Under the pieces are notes generated by a model. The model did no database searches. It was not told the origin of the DNA and saw nothing but the letters and a program-made list of their open reading frames with translations. From Sclerodactyla briareus (Eukaryota; Echinodermata; Holothuroidea; Dendrochirotida; Sclerodactylidae), in NCBI GenBank assembly GCA_026419785.1, contig JAODTK010005555.1, positions 62,001 to 126,000 on the forward strand: a DNA stretch of 64,000 nucleotides, in the 5' to 3' direction. Position numbers and translations under genes: made by a program. Positions 44,540 to 57,019 of the stretch are shown here, one piece after another (the stretch's first letter is position 1; each line of letters begins with the position of its first letter).

Positions 44540-45675
44540 CCAGACGATATATTGTGCGAGAAGGTTAGATTATTGGAAAAAGAAAACAAAAACAGCAGGA
44601 AAAATAATCGATAACGCAGTCAACTGATGACAAAATGACTGGAATAGCGTTACGTACGCATTGACATAACCAGGTCTGTCTGCCCAGGCCAAAAAATTAC
44701 TTCGTATCAATGTGACTCAAGCACAATGCAAACTCAACAAAGTGGCGCTGAATTTGGACGAACTTCTCTATCTAATAGGCTACCCTAGTAGTTCATTTCG
44801 ACCATACCTAAGCCAGGCTTACATCATGAACAGAAGTATGCGTTAGTCAGACAAATAACGGAAATAAGAGCAGATAGATTGCACAGAAATGAGGTTGATG
44901 CGCAATCTCGGAAGAATTTCTGTGGTTGGCTACACTAACCACTTAAACCTCACCTTAATCCCCGCTCGTGAGGATATATTAGCTACAATACAATAACATA
45001 GCCAATCAGAAAATACCTCCTGAAGCAGCGTGCATCAGCTGGCAGAAGGAAGTAGGGGGACCTAATACACTGTGGTCGAGTATGCCCGAGGATCTTTATT
45101 CTAAGGGTCTCTATTCCGCGACCGCTAGTCCGAAGGATCGCTAACCCGATTTGAATTAGGAACCGCTAGTAATTCTACATTCAGTTACTTCTTAGAATCA
45201 GTGACCCATTGGAGATTCGATTCCGATGGGCATTGTACGGTGCAGTTGTACCATGCAGAGCAAGACAATCTACCGTTCATGGCGATGCTTTCAATCGTCC
45301 TCAGTTGGCAGTGTCCTCCCCATCTTGACCAACAGACTTGTACATAGTAGAGGTACTACCCCTCCTAATCCCTAGCCCCTGGGGCAGCTCCTTCAAACTC
45401 ACGAAAGGATATTTGATATTGTTCATATCGATGCTGTCTCATCCTTCTTTTGGTCGGTCTCGTTTAGTTGTAGTGTATGACACTTCATGGGATTTGGGGG
45501 AAGGACGTATATGTCTGACTGGCCGAGTCGTGAAAAACAGTTTTACCATCCATTCCAATCACACGACTCATTTCTGTTTATTATATACCACGGTGCACGA
45601 AATTCGTCTGGTAAATTCAAATTTTCATTCATTTCCAGAGGAAGAATGATTTCATGTATGTGGGAGAGGGGGAGG
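44540..45675. other. No gene recognised; short degenerate repeat at 45080-45175
   Basis: The 45080-45175 part carries words such as aggatctttattctaagg, ctattccgcgaccgctagtc and cgaaggatcgctaaccc, a degenerate short-unit repeat. The rest shows no coding signal. Confidence 0.4.
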
Positions 45676-45678
45676 TGG

Positions 45679-46482
<804 letters not shown>

Positions 46483-47094
46483 ATAACACTACTGTCATTG
46501 GGTCGGCCTTCAAGTCGGTGATCGGACAATCTTTGTATATCTTGACAATGAACATATTTCTGAGGAATGGCGTAATGCAAAGTTTGTTCGTCCCTGTGCG
46601 AAGTACATCTGGTGACTAGTCGCCCTCATTTGACCTCGTGATCTTAGTTGACCTTTTTCCCCTGTTTGAACTTCTTGCCTCCTGACATAGTACTGATTTT
46701 TGGTGATGACCATATCCGCTTGTTTTAGACCAAGACATTTACATAATTTACTATGCCCATCCTATAATAAACGAAGGTTTTTTCCCAAAATTTGAACCAG
46801 TCGGAAACATCTTAAGACTGAGACTTCTCCGATGGATACCTGGAGACCGATCATTCAATTCTCCAACCAGCTGATTCAGATTAAAAGAATAGTGCTCTTG
46901 CGTATCACTGCGAATGAAAAGGTAGTGAGAGGGTTCAAATCAACAACCCGTGACCTTGATCCAATCCTTACAGACACCCTCAACTTAAGCAGTGTCTCGA
47001 TGTCTTAGCTCCAGTCACGCAATCCCTCACCAATATTCCTTTTCACGACGGTACTCAGCCTCCCCCACTTGACGAAGCACGCGGGATTCCTCTT

Positions 47095-48150
47095 TCGGTT
47101 TCGTTTAGTTTATTTTCATTTAGTTTAGTTTATGAAAGGGTCAGGAAGGTCCATCCTTCATACGATTCGTGAGTTACGCATCAATCCCCAAACACAGATG
47201 CCACAAGACTTCGCCACAATTCTGGAAAATAACCAAACTCTAACTGCATTCACACTCTTGAACATACCAACTCTTCAGGAAGGCTTATTCCCTCATTATA
47301 ACTCTCTGCGAAAAGGAATATTTACGTATGTCCGATCTACAGCGTTGAGGCTTGAGGCAATGACCCCTATTGGTGATAACATTGTAAACTCAAGAATTCG
47401 TGAAAAAGCGCCTCCGAATCCATGAACGATTTTGAAAACCTGAATCAAATCCCTTTGGATTCGTCTCTGTCCCCCCGCGTCAGACCGAGACGTCTTATTC
47501 CTTCCTTGTAAGGTTAATCTCCAAGACAGTGAATTACTCTAGGAGCACACACCGCTAAGCGTTTTCACTTGTTCGTCTTTCGAGGAGTGAGGATTCCATA
47601 ATGCTCCGAAAAGTTTCCGAGAATAATCAAAATGAACTACGAGCTCCCTTTCTGAATCTCCCGATGAGTATTGGTTGGTCATTCAACTCAAGGAAGCGCT
47701 GCGGTTGTTGAAACCAACATGCATAACTTCGCACTTATCGGCATTGAGAAAACATTGCCTTGCCAATCGGAAGACCATTTGAAGATTATATCAAGATCCC
47801 TTTGAACATTTGCAACATCTTCGTTCGAAGAATCGTCTCGATACAACTTGGAATCGTCCGCAAACCTTTTAAAACTCCGGCGTGCACTGAATTTTTAAGG
47901 CAGTCAATATATGCCAGAAAAAGTAATGGCCCAAGTAACCGATCATCGGGGAACACTACCAATGACTGCTTGCCAAGAAGACGAACTCCCATTGATGACA
48001 ACACGTTGTCCCAAATTAAAACGTCACTGACGAATCCACTCCAGGACAATCCCCTCAATGCCAAAACTATCAATTTGAAGCAAGAGACGTTCTAATCCTC
48101 CCTTGTCAAAAGCTTTCTTGAAGTCTAGGGATTAAATCACAGTCCAACAC
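47095..48150 (-). mobile_element. LINE (CR1-like) reverse transcriptase remnant
   Basis: Minus-strand translation gives LDFKKAFDKGGLERLLLQID, then VVINGSSSSWQAV, LGPLLFLAYIDCLKNSV and FADDSKLYRDDSSNEDVANV, with the FADD catalytic box at 47853-47864. EVMHVGFNN-like and RRLGLTRGDRDE-like segments follow, all typical of CR1/Jockey-group RT. Several single-base shifts interrupt it. The 3' end shows short AAACTAAA-type repeats at 47100-47135. The 5' end stops abruptly near 48150 next to a tRNA-like unit. Confidence 0.8.
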
Positions 48151-48189
48151 AAACAATTTTTCCTGAGACCATCAGTTAGCTTATAAACC

Positions 48190-48250
48190 AATCGGTTGGG
48201 CGCTTGCACGTGAAGCAAGAAGCCCCGGTTCGAATTCCAATGGAGGCCAT
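48190..48250 (+). mobile_element. tRNA-like unit at the broken end of the LINE
   Basis: CCGGTTCGAATTCC is a strong B box, preceded by CAATCGGTTGGGCGCTTGC as a possible A-box region. It lies just beyond the point where the minus-strand LINE stops matching its family. It may be an independent SINE insertion. Confidence 0.35.
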
Positions 48251-48439
48251 GAGCTTTGGTAACCACGCTATCCATGATACTATACAGACCCATATATACA
48301 TGTATACAGCCGATGTTCAAATGTGTTCAATTTTCGGCGAAATTCAAAACCCGAGTAGCAGGATCTTTATTCCTGATTTCCATTTTGTTCATGTCCACCT
48401 GAAATTATTCCTATTTTGCCTCTCAGAGAGACTTTAGGT

Positions 48440-49460
48440 TACGCGGCCATATAGGCGCGCCCCGATGCCTATTAGGTCAGTTCTACAATCCTATCTCACA
48501 GAGATGAAACACAACCTATATAGTTACATGATAGTGATTCCATTGCAAAAAGATCACCTTCTCCCCTCCCTCTCACCCAACTGATCCCTACCTACACTGA
48601 AAAATGTCAATGGTCTTTCCTCAATCACCTCTCGATTACAACATTATTAAAGGAGGGGAATGTTACGTTGTCAAACCCTTTTTTTAAGGGGGGAAGGGTT
48701 TGATGGTGACTGTAGCCTCGAAGTCATTCTGTCGCGAAAAAAATATTGAGCAGTTTGTGTATACGGACGAAAGCTCTGTCCAAAGCTGCCAAGACGATAG
48801 GAAATTCGACGAGTATCCATAAATCCTGTCTTTTTCTTACAAAAAAAAGGTAGGTAAAGACCACAGTTCGATCAGAACTACGTGGTTATAGCGGATGTGG
48901 CTATAACAATGGAAACATTAAAAGTTGTGGGAAAACATCATATTTCATGGTCTCCACTTAGCGGTTAACGTGACAATGACTTCTATGGAAAGAGTCATTT
49001 ACACAACTTTGCATTTGGTAACCCAGCTACATGGTCAACCGTCACCTAGCTCCCCTAAACAACACGGTGGTTTAGATTAGTCTACTATAAAGTGGACGAT
49101 TTTGAGGGTGGTTTAAATTGTGCCCGGTGTTGTTATAACCTAAATGGGACAAACCTCTTGACTCACCCGAAGATTAAAAATAGCACTTAACAAATATGAA
49201 CATTAGAGTGAGGAGGTGGGACTACTCCCAAAAACGATGAAGTACTCCGTAAATTAACAGAGGGGAAACATGTAACTGGCAACTGCATTCTGAGATTTAA
49301 TACATCTAAACAAGGATTGTTGGTTTGACTACCCAAAGTGTTGGTGGTGATGGCAATGAACTTTCCACATATACTAAAATAATATACATCACCATAAAAG
49401 TACCACTCATTTCACCTACAGACCCCGGAGAGAATTCTTCTTCATTCTAAACAGCAGAAA
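48440..49460. other. No gene recognised
   Basis: AT-rich sequence with a short palindrome-like gtggttatagcggatgtggc followed by tataac near 48880-48910. No coding signal. Confidence 0.4.
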
Positions 49461-49468
49461 TAGGCAAC

Positions 49469-49842
49469 CCAGCAAACAAACAAACGTTTGTTTGTTGAAA
49501 AATATTTGTTCACTGTTTCGACAAATATGTTTTGTGAATATGTTTGTTGAGAATGGTAGGAAAATGTTTCTCTAAAGCGTTTTACAAAACATTTTGACAA
49601 AACGTTCTTGCGGAAACTTTTTTTCTTCGAAAATCAACTTCTGAAATTGGTCTTAAGAGGTTTGGTGCCAAAGTATTTTTGCCGTACTAAAATGTTGCCT
49701 CCAATGGTTCTCCAAATATTTTATCAAAACGTTCGTGAATGGTATGAAAAACGTTTTCATAAATATTCCGGTTACTCAACATAAAACATTGTTCTGTGAA
49801 CTGTGAAAAATATGGTTCGAAAAACATTTTGTGTTCGCGGGA
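49469..49842. mobile_element. MITE with CCCAGCAAACA-type terminal inverted repeats
   Basis: The left end CCCAGCAAACAAACAAACG and the right end AACATTTTGTGTTCGCGGG are imperfect reverse complements. The inside is rich in AACATTTT/AAAACGTT-type words and has no coding sequence. Length is about 370 bases. I recall similar termini as common in marine invertebrate genomes. No clear target duplication was identified. Confidence 0.5.
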
Positions 49843-49936
49843 CTTCATCTTATGCTTTTGTCGGCTCGGGGATAATATAAACTGCGACACGGCACTCCTA
49901 CCGTGAGGGGTGACGGAACCAGCGTCGTGTACCATA

Positions 49937-49942
49937 TTTATT
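49937..49942 (-). promoter_or_regulatory. Candidate polyadenylation signal AATAAA (minus strand)
   Basis: The plus-strand tttatt at this position reads AATAAA on the minus strand, about 40 bases downstream of the stop of the minus-strand gene candidate. The spacing and strand are what a compact 3' UTR would show. Confidence 0.35.
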
Positions 49943-49981
49943 ATAATCAACAGCAAGTGATGGTTTTGATAGACGCCGGGA

Positions 49982-50496
49982 CTACTCTGGCAAGTGCTTA
50001 GGGCACACGTAACAATTATAGTAGAAATTCGATTCTGGTTCGGTCATTGCCAACATGTTCAAACATGATGGACATGTAACATATATGATCTGCTGCCTAT
50101 CCTTGTGGTATATAGGAGAAATCAATATGTCTCCAAACTGGAACGTGGCGCTATTACCTGAAATTGGGTTGATAGTAGGATAATCGACTTTCAAATCCTT
50201 TTCTCGACATATGATAAAATATTCAGTCACTGTTACTAATAAAGCAGAAAATAAATAAAGGGAGGAGTTCCAAGTACCGCAGCAATAACATGCATGCATC
50301 GTGATTTGATTGATGGCATTGGGGCTTCAAAATGCAGCATCACAGTATGTGGGCAGCCAAGTGAAACAGCCGGCATATACCCGTTTTTCCAGTTTTTCTC
50401 GAACCAGCCGGATTCAAAGTTCGGTTTGCTGCGCACCATGAAAACTGTGACAATGTTACACATCACAGAATTCCACGAACTCGTTGCCTTGAACAT
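49982..50496 (-). CDS. Unrecognised minus-strand gene candidate (two overlapping coding stretches)
   Basis: Two protein-like stretches follow each other on the minus strand. The first starts at Met 50496, reads MFKATSSWNSVMCNIVTVFM and continues with GYMPAVSLGCPHTVMLHFEA. The second, in another frame, reads TEYFIICREKDLKVDYPTIN, then FGDILISPIYH, and ends with CPSC, about 20 residues, then CYVC, a possible zinc ribbon. Between them is a pyrimidine-rich tract ending in an AG acceptor (about 50241), suggesting a short intron of about 50 bases. I could not find a donor in the matching phase, so a single-base indel may lie nearby. An AATAAA on the minus strand about 40 bases past the stop supports a real 3' end. 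I do not recognise the family. Confidence 0.4.
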
Positions 50497-50984
50497 ATTA
50501 CCCCGGATAAAAAATTGTTAATGAATTTGAAGAGATACGACTAGATTAGTGACGTTCACAGCGACAGCGAATCGTTCGTTATCATCTGATTCATTCCTTA
50601 TCACTTATGCAAAGACCCAGAATGCCTAGATCAAAATTTCAACATGGCTCTCATTCTTCGTTGGAGTCAGCCAATAATGTACAATATATTTCACCAGTGT
50701 TACGGATTACTCGACTCATGAAGTTGGCATACATTACTCCCCACATCCTGGATATATGTCGATATGATGCATGAGTATGCGTCTCGCGCGCAACCTCAGG
50801 TCTGGCGGCAGGTCTCTGCTCTGTGTCCCGAAGACGTGATCAAAGCACTAGCGGGTATGGGCATCATCCAGGTGGTGCCTCCGTGCGCTGTTTGGAATTC
50901 CAATTCCACAGTACATTCGTGACTCATCACCTACGTTGGACACATTTAATTGTTGGAACTATTGTTCAAGTATTGCTCTCTAAA

Positions 50985-52320
50985 GGTGCTTTTACTAGGC
51001 ACGGCGAATGTGAGGAGATGTGCGAAGACGCGACAAAGACTATTTTACGCCATGTGTTATTTATATGGGTCTAGTCATTAGGCACGCGATCTCCGCGAAT
51101 GTGCGAATGTGCGAATGTGCGATTTTTTTGGTCGCGAGTCGCGACAGAAATCGAATTGTCCGGTGACAATTACAAAGCGAGTGTCGCGCGCGACAGATCG
51201 CGATTTATGACCGATATGGAACGTCAAATGGGACACCGTATAGTGAGAATTTCAGTATTTTGCTGCAAAATAGCATATATGTAACATCATCGTTGCCAAT
51301 CCCTTATTTTGCCTGTTAAATCGGCCTACATAGTCTTTGATTATTCTAACTGTGCCATAGTTCGAATAGACGGCATGATGGATTGTTGGAGCGTTTTAAT
51401 TACATGATACGGTGGGAATTCTCCCCAAGGTCTCGGGAATCTTCCGCAATCGGGTTTGATAGATCTACTCGGGAAATCGACGGCCCAGGGAATGTATATT
51501 CTAGCCTTTTCGGAACCACACAGGGCATGAAATAACCAAAAACTATGAACAAACGTCTCATACCGGAAAAGTCATGCCATGTCTATTATAACCACTGTCA
51601 CTCTGCATGCTCTCTAAAGCAACGAAAGAATGTGAATTTCACTCTAATGAGGTAGTCACTCAGCCAACCTCGAATGTAGAGTGGAAATTCACTCTAATAG
51701 AGTGGAAGTATCAACTCTATAATGGGCGAAGATCTAATCGTGATCATTATGGAAACATTGAGAGTGGTCAGTCAGCCACTTCGAATCCACTCTAGAAGAG
51801 TGAGTTGCTCCATAAGGGTGAAGATTTCTACAATGGAAGTGAAATGGGGTGAAAATGGAGTGATGATCACACCGCACACTTCAGGAGTGGACATTCACTT
51901 TTTGTTGTAAGAGTGTGTCGCCCATTTAGTTGGAAATGCTAGAAGGGACATACAGGCCCATAGACTATAGGCCTATATAAGCAGCATAGGCCCATAGCCT
52001 ACAGTCGTCGTCGTCAACTGAATGAACTGCGTCTCCTCTGTATTTTCTGCAATGAGGAGGTATATCCTGTGGCAAAATGACATCTTGCCTCCTAAATTGA
52101 TTGTGCTTTGCGAGCGCCAGTGGTTTTTGTCGTTTGTCGCGCTAAATAGCGCTAATAGCCCGCTCATCTAGTTCGTGTTCCCTGGCGAATTTTATTTCGC
52201 GATTCGCGATCGCGTGCCTAGTAAATACCCCCGCGGACAAGCGACAGCGATTCATCTGTCGCCAGGAAGAATCGTGTTATTCGCTATTTTCTGCGCATCG
52301 CGTGCCTATTGTAAAGTAAA
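50985..52320. mobile_element. Possible inverted-repeat element with GC-rich ends
   Basis: The left side has tttactaggcacggcgaatg near 50990 and ttaggcacgcgatctccgcg near 51078. The right side has the complement, cgcgatcgcgtgcctagtaa near 52207 and gcatcgcgtgcctattgtaa near 52294. The ends thus carry two nested inverted pairs around about 900 bases with no coding sequence. The ends also contain words built from gcgaatgtgcga and its relatives. Confidence 0.45.
51610..51915. repeat. Degenerate repeats of TTCACTCTAATAGAGTGG-type words
   Basis: The words ttcactctaat and agagtgg recur in both orientations (gtgaatttcactc, ggaaattcactctaatagag, ccactctagaagagtg, ggagtggacattcac). They form short hairpin-capable units inside the preceding inverted-repeat element. 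Confidence 0.55.
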
Positions 52321-52490
52321 GCAGCTTAAAGCGTTAGAACAGCCGCTATATGGCATTTCTATTCTTTCATCGGTTTAATACAATCGTCAGTTGATATTGA
52401 TAAGTTTGACGACTCGTTTTCCTATCCAGCGCTTTCAACTGCAATATTAGTCGCAAAGGGCTTCACAATCATAAATCTGGTCTTGTCAAC

Positions 52491-52545
52491 ATGGCGCCGA
52501 CAAGTGGACAGGAGGAGGAGTGCGAGCCCTGGGTCATTTGGGGAG
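52491..52545 (+). CDS. Possible first coding exon of a plus-strand gene
   Basis: ATG at 52491 lies in a good initiation context (caacATGGC) and encodes MAPTSGQEEECEPWVIWGG, stopping at a strong donor (gtgagt at 52546) in phase 1. The acidic start and GC-rich codons differ from the AT-rich surroundings. No second exon could be recognised downstream before 54 kb, although single-base indels may hide it. A GC-rich repeat edge that merely resembles an exon is the main alternative. Confidence 0.3.
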
Positions 52546-52549
52546 GTGA

Positions 52550-53975
52550 GTGTATCACGCTGCTAAGTGGCACGGGTGAATAGGGCGGCGACTCACAGTT
52601 CAGTATCGGCTCGAAGTCGATGATTGATTGTGTCCTGTCAACCACACGTTGCACAATGTTGCATGTCCGAACTGCTCTCTCCCGGCACACCATGTCGTAG
52701 TAGTACAGTGTGAGTCATACCATTTCCTCGGGGGATTTACCTTGATTGGATTGACTTGGACTTGATGAAAGTGGCACTAGTTACCACCTCTCCTTGACGG
52801 GAATGTTTCAGTCCACACAAAAAGATATAGGATCCAAGACATTTTGTCCCTAATCATCTTGAAGTAGATTGAGTCTACAAGCTGTCTTGTCCGGGCATTA
52901 TTTCTGTTATTGCTGATAGTGATGATGCTTTTTCATGAAAACTACGACTTGACTTCCAAAATTGCCAATAATTGACAGTACATTTTCTAGTCAATGGTCG
53001 TTAAGCTCGAAGAGTATATAATTTTTTCAGTGTATTTACCTGTGAAATATTTCTTCGAAAACATTGCTTCAGTTAAATGGTCCAGTTACAGGTGTCCGAA
53101 AATCATTATCATGCTTTATTCATGAGTGTAAAGGCCATACTTCAAATTTGGTTGAGCTGTTTGTATTACATACCCTCAGAGAGAAGATTGTCAAACGATG
53201 TAAACCAATGTTGGGAACCGATCTCAGGTCTCTGCGAGGTATGGTGGGTTTTTCTACAGTTTTACAGAGATGCACCAAACATACCAGTCAGCTATCGGCA
53301 ATTATAGAGCAGTAGCAGTATTGCCACACCAGGGGAAACCGGCACGCTAGGCTCTGACTGAGTGCATGTAACCTGGTAACATGTGACTAAACCAGACCAT
53401 GTAAATGACGGAAGCTATCCCCACTGGCAAGCTAACAAGGAAAATTTCGGCCGGAACCAGGATTATGCGACACTGATTATCGAAGTGCCGATTAGAGGTG
53501 TTTGTAATGCACTGTGCTTAGCTAAACTAAGTTTTGGGCCAGAATGATGGAAACATATTTTTCTTATAGTAGAAACCCAATTATATGATCCATCTGTGAA
53601 AAAGGTAAAGAATCATCTTCAACTGATTTGTGTAGGGAATGGTGTCTAAGTGTACGGAAAAAAAGATGCCGCCGGTACGGGATGGGGAACCTGATTTTTC
53701 CAACTGGCGTCAAAATGACCGCCGACCGAATATGGGAAAATCGTTTGAAACTGCATTTGATCTGTCGAAAAAAAAGTTATGTTAATTCAACAAATTATTG
53801 TTACATTATTGATCATTGCGAGCAAAACGCGACATTCATACGCCTACTAGTATGTGTTTTTTTTGTTTGGGCCAAGAATAAGATGGCGGACATATGGCCG
53901 TCGATTCTTGAATTTACACACAAAATCGATGTAACTGCGATACATCTGTCGGAAAAAGTGGTGCAAACTCCAACA
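52550..53975. other. No exon recognised downstream of the possible first exon
   Basis: Open stretches at 53064-53315 (two frames) and 53628-53987 have no recognisable family. Nothing else is seen. Confidence 0.35.
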
Positions 53976-53976
53976 G

Positions 53977-54077
53977 TAGATAGATAGATAGATAGATCGA
54001 TAGAGAGAGATAGATAAATAGATGATAGATAGATGGATAGATAGATCGATGATAGATAAGAGAGATAGATAGATAGT
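53977..54077 (+). repeat. Interrupted (GATA)n microsatellite
   Basis: gata and gatag units with cgat and gaga interruptions over about 100 bases. Confidence 0.95.
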
Positions 54078-54479
54078 CGGAGATGAGAAGATTTCTTCGA
54101 AGGGGAAAGATTCGCGAAGTTACGCGAGAAATTCCTAAACACCGGAAGAACGCACACACGTGGTGTAGATGTCCATGCTTTACGAAATTCGATTCAGTAG
54201 AGAGAACTCGCTCTCCAAGTCTATCAATGAGGGATAAATCATGTTCTTGTGATCGCCACAGTCCAAGTATTGAGATGGTCTTCCAGCTGCCCGATTAAGG
54301 TGCGCAATGACGCTAGTGGAAACCTTGGACGATCAGCGTTATTCGCCGGATTTCACGTCACTTGTACAGAAGTCAAAATGAAAGTTTTTTCAACTCCCCA
54401 CCGGCGGCGCCCTGTCCTACACCCCCAACCCCTGCACGTCAGGGTTGCGCGCCCCATATGCAGGGGAGGTACGCGCTGG

Positions 54480-54664
54480 AGCCAGGCGACTATATAAGGA
54501 GCAACTTGCGTGCACGGGTCTTCTCCTTACTCGGCCCCACTCAGTTCGAACGCTTCACCTCTCCACATCCGCACCGCACCATTTCTGTCCCAATGAGAAA
54601 CATTTATGAAGCGCTTCGAAGACTGCTTGTCGCGGTGAAAAGCGCTCTATGAGTGCTAGTTATA
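54480..54664 (+). mobile_element. SINE-like or LINE-tail fragment
   Basis: The segment ends with GAAGCGCTTCGAAGACTG..AAAGCGCTCTATGAGTGC and then TAGTTATAT, the same kind of 3' end as the CR1/L2-like tails in this window but on the plus strand. It begins near a TATA-like ctatataagg. It directly abuts the 3' end of the R2-like element on the opposite strand, so the two 3' ends face each other. Confidence 0.5.
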
Positions 54665-54689
54665 TGTTGTCTTCCACAACCGTGCTCCT

Positions 54690-56700
54690 TGGTTGGTAAC
54701 TTGTAATGTCTGTCCCTAAGACCTCGGAGTATCCCGGACTCTCGGAGGCCGAAACGCCACCCGTCTGCGTATACGGGCCACTGCAAGTAGTGCTGTTCTT
54801 GTTAGGGGCGTACTCCGCGTTGACCAGGAATCTCTTCCTGGTGGCCATTTAAGTTGTTGAATAATACGCCCAGTGCCCCGAACCGAATACTGGGACAACT
54901 CTGGCCTGGCGATCACATCCTCTGGATCTCCAAGCCGCAGGTCGGTTTTTCCCCACTTTTTCTCTTTCTTTCTCGACCTATGTGGGTGTCGATCGGTATT
55001 GCCACGTCGTAGTCGTTAAGCGATTATGCGTGGTTCCGCTTTCGTGACATTGTCCACTACTACCATGTCTGGTCTCCGTGTGCGCCTTGATTACTCTGAT
55101 AACTCGCACCTCGATGTCCCAGAGGAGATCTTGGCCTTCTCGTTTTCCTCCGTCGGTGCCGAATTGTGGAGCCACGTATTGTCCACTTTCCGTTGGATCC
55201 GTAGTGCTGACATATCCCGGGATGTAGTGCGGCCTATGACTACGTTGTTATGCCTTGTTGATACAGACTTCAGCGATCTTCGAGCAGGCCGTTGTTATAT
55301 GAGCCACCGTTCCGTCTTTCTGAGTGGACAACATGCCGACATTTCGAGTCACCGAGTGGTCAGTGCTTTCGCCTTGCTGACTGACACTTGGTGTTTCAGG
55401 CCTGATTTGGGCAGTGTTATCAGTGCGACTCCGTCGGCTATCGTGAGCCCTGTCGTTGTTGCAGCCATCGAAAGGCGTTCTGTATCGACGTTATACCTGG
55501 GACCTGTCGTCTGATTGTTCCGTGTAGCAGTGTTGTTGCCATTGTCGTAACACTCTTTCTACCAATCGGCCTTTGTCTCTTTCTTCGTTTTATACCCCGT
55601 TGAGTATACCTCATTCCACAGCCTCTATCAGTGGGTCTCTTTCCCTGTTTGCTGCGTTGAATTCCTGGAGTACAGCACACTGGAGATGTCAGGGTGCCAC
55701 GACCCCCTGCAGGCCTCCCACCGTTCCGTCGTGGGATGTAGAGTCAGTGCACGTCAGATCGTGGGTTGGTAGGTAGACCGGACATGTTCATCGCTGTTTT
55801 TTCCTCGTCTTACGGTCCAGCTCAGCCAGCTCTGACTGAGTCCAGTCTATTTACAGGCCGTTATAGGTGATGACAGGCAGGGCGCATGTCTTCATGGCAT
55901 GTATCGTGTTCTGCACATTGGGGCTTGGACTGAGGATCTAACAAGCTCCCTCCTGTACGCTGCCGATGCCTTGGTCTTTGACCGCCCTCTGTTTTCCATG
56001 TTTGCAGTATACCCAGGTATGTGTACCCCTCGTTAGGTCGGGGCCTCTCCGATTTTCCCGATCGTGATGTCAAGGGCCGTCGGTCACCTGATTTTGCCCG
56101 GTGGATGATCTGCCTGGCACCTTTGTCAAGTCCGACCTTCGTGGAGATGTTGTCGCTGATACCCCCTCACTGTCTCATCAGTGTTGTGAGGTCATTCTCA
56201 TTCTTGGCGTACAATTTCAGATCATCCATGTATATAGGAGGTGGTTGATTTTCTGGCCTCTTGATTGGTACCCCTGTTCTTGCTGCCGTAGCAGGTGGCT
56301 CAAGGGGCTGAGAGCCACGCAGAATAGGAGTGGAGAGAGTGCATTCCCCTGGAATATTCCACACTCAATCTTGACGGGGGAGGTGTTTCCCCCAATGGTT
56401 AGGTACGTTGCCCAGTTCTCCATCGACTTCTCTACGAATCTCGTTATCTTGGGGTTGACCTTGTGTCTTCTCATGGTGTGGATTATTCAGGAATGTGGCA
56501 CTGATTCATATGCCTTCTTGTAGTCGATCCATCCCCCTGCCAGGTTTGTGCGCCCCTCCTTCGAATCTCTGGTGAGAGCTTGGTCGATAATACCGTCTCT
56601 GGTCTTTTGTACCTCGACATCCCAACTCCGGGTCTGGCACCCTTTCTGCTCGTATGGAAAAATTGAGATTCGGGTTTATAGTCTTGTATCAAGGCAGCGC
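54690..56700 (-). mobile_element. R2/NeSL-like non-LTR retrotransposon with restriction-like endonuclease end
   Basis: Minus-strand reading, with frame changes, starts near GCRGTKDQ and EIRRRG, then WATYLTIGGNTSPVKIECGI, FQGNALSPLLFCVALSPLSH and YMDDLKLYAKNENDL (catalytic box near 56222-56233), then GYTYLGILQTWK. Beyond the RT, LHGTIRRQVPGI-like sequence follows. Then comes RPDMVVVDN near 55052-55075, the D-containing motif of the C-terminal restriction-like endonuclease that R2-superfamily elements use for target cleavage, with AIPIDTH after it. The final block is RTALLAVARIRRRV near 54790. This order (RT, linker, endonuclease at the C-terminus) marks the R2/R4/NeSL group rather than the CR1 group. 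The element is 5'-truncated and interrupted by indels. Confidence 0.8.
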
Positions 56701-56894
56701 CCCTTACACCACTAGCGACTTAACCCTCAGGTCTTTGGCAACCTGATGAAGACCTTGCATGCACCACCAAGTATACACGTTCGCTGACGACCTACTCACA
56801 CCCTTGGCCCGAAGTGGCGGCCTCCTACCCCCTTTCTGTTTACCTCGCATGTTCCTACTTTTACACGTGGTAGCGTGACATTCAGGAGACATGC

Positions 56895-57010
56895 ATTGTC
56901 TAACAGACTGCGCGAAATGCCCTCTGGCTTTCAATGGGTTCGAACTCGCAATCTGATATCTATTGTCTTACTTCCGGGGCTCTACCGACTGATCCGCCTC
57001 TCAATTCGGT
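56895..57010 (-). mobile_element. tRNA-derived SINE-like unit (minus strand)
   Basis: On the minus strand GGATCAGTCGGTAGAGC forms an A-box region and GAGTTCGAACCC a B box about 45 bases later. This is a clear polymerase III-like pair. It sits upstream of the truncated 5' side of the R2-like element on the same strand. Confidence 0.5.
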
Positions 57011-57019
57011 CACGTTGTG

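Noticed and set aside
53628..53987. 119-codon plus-strand open frame
   Set aside because: It ends in the GATA microsatellite and shows no domain or splice support.
54480..54660. Independent small protein gene with TATA box
   Set aside because: The 3' half matches the LINE/SINE-type tail, so a retroelement fragment explains it better.
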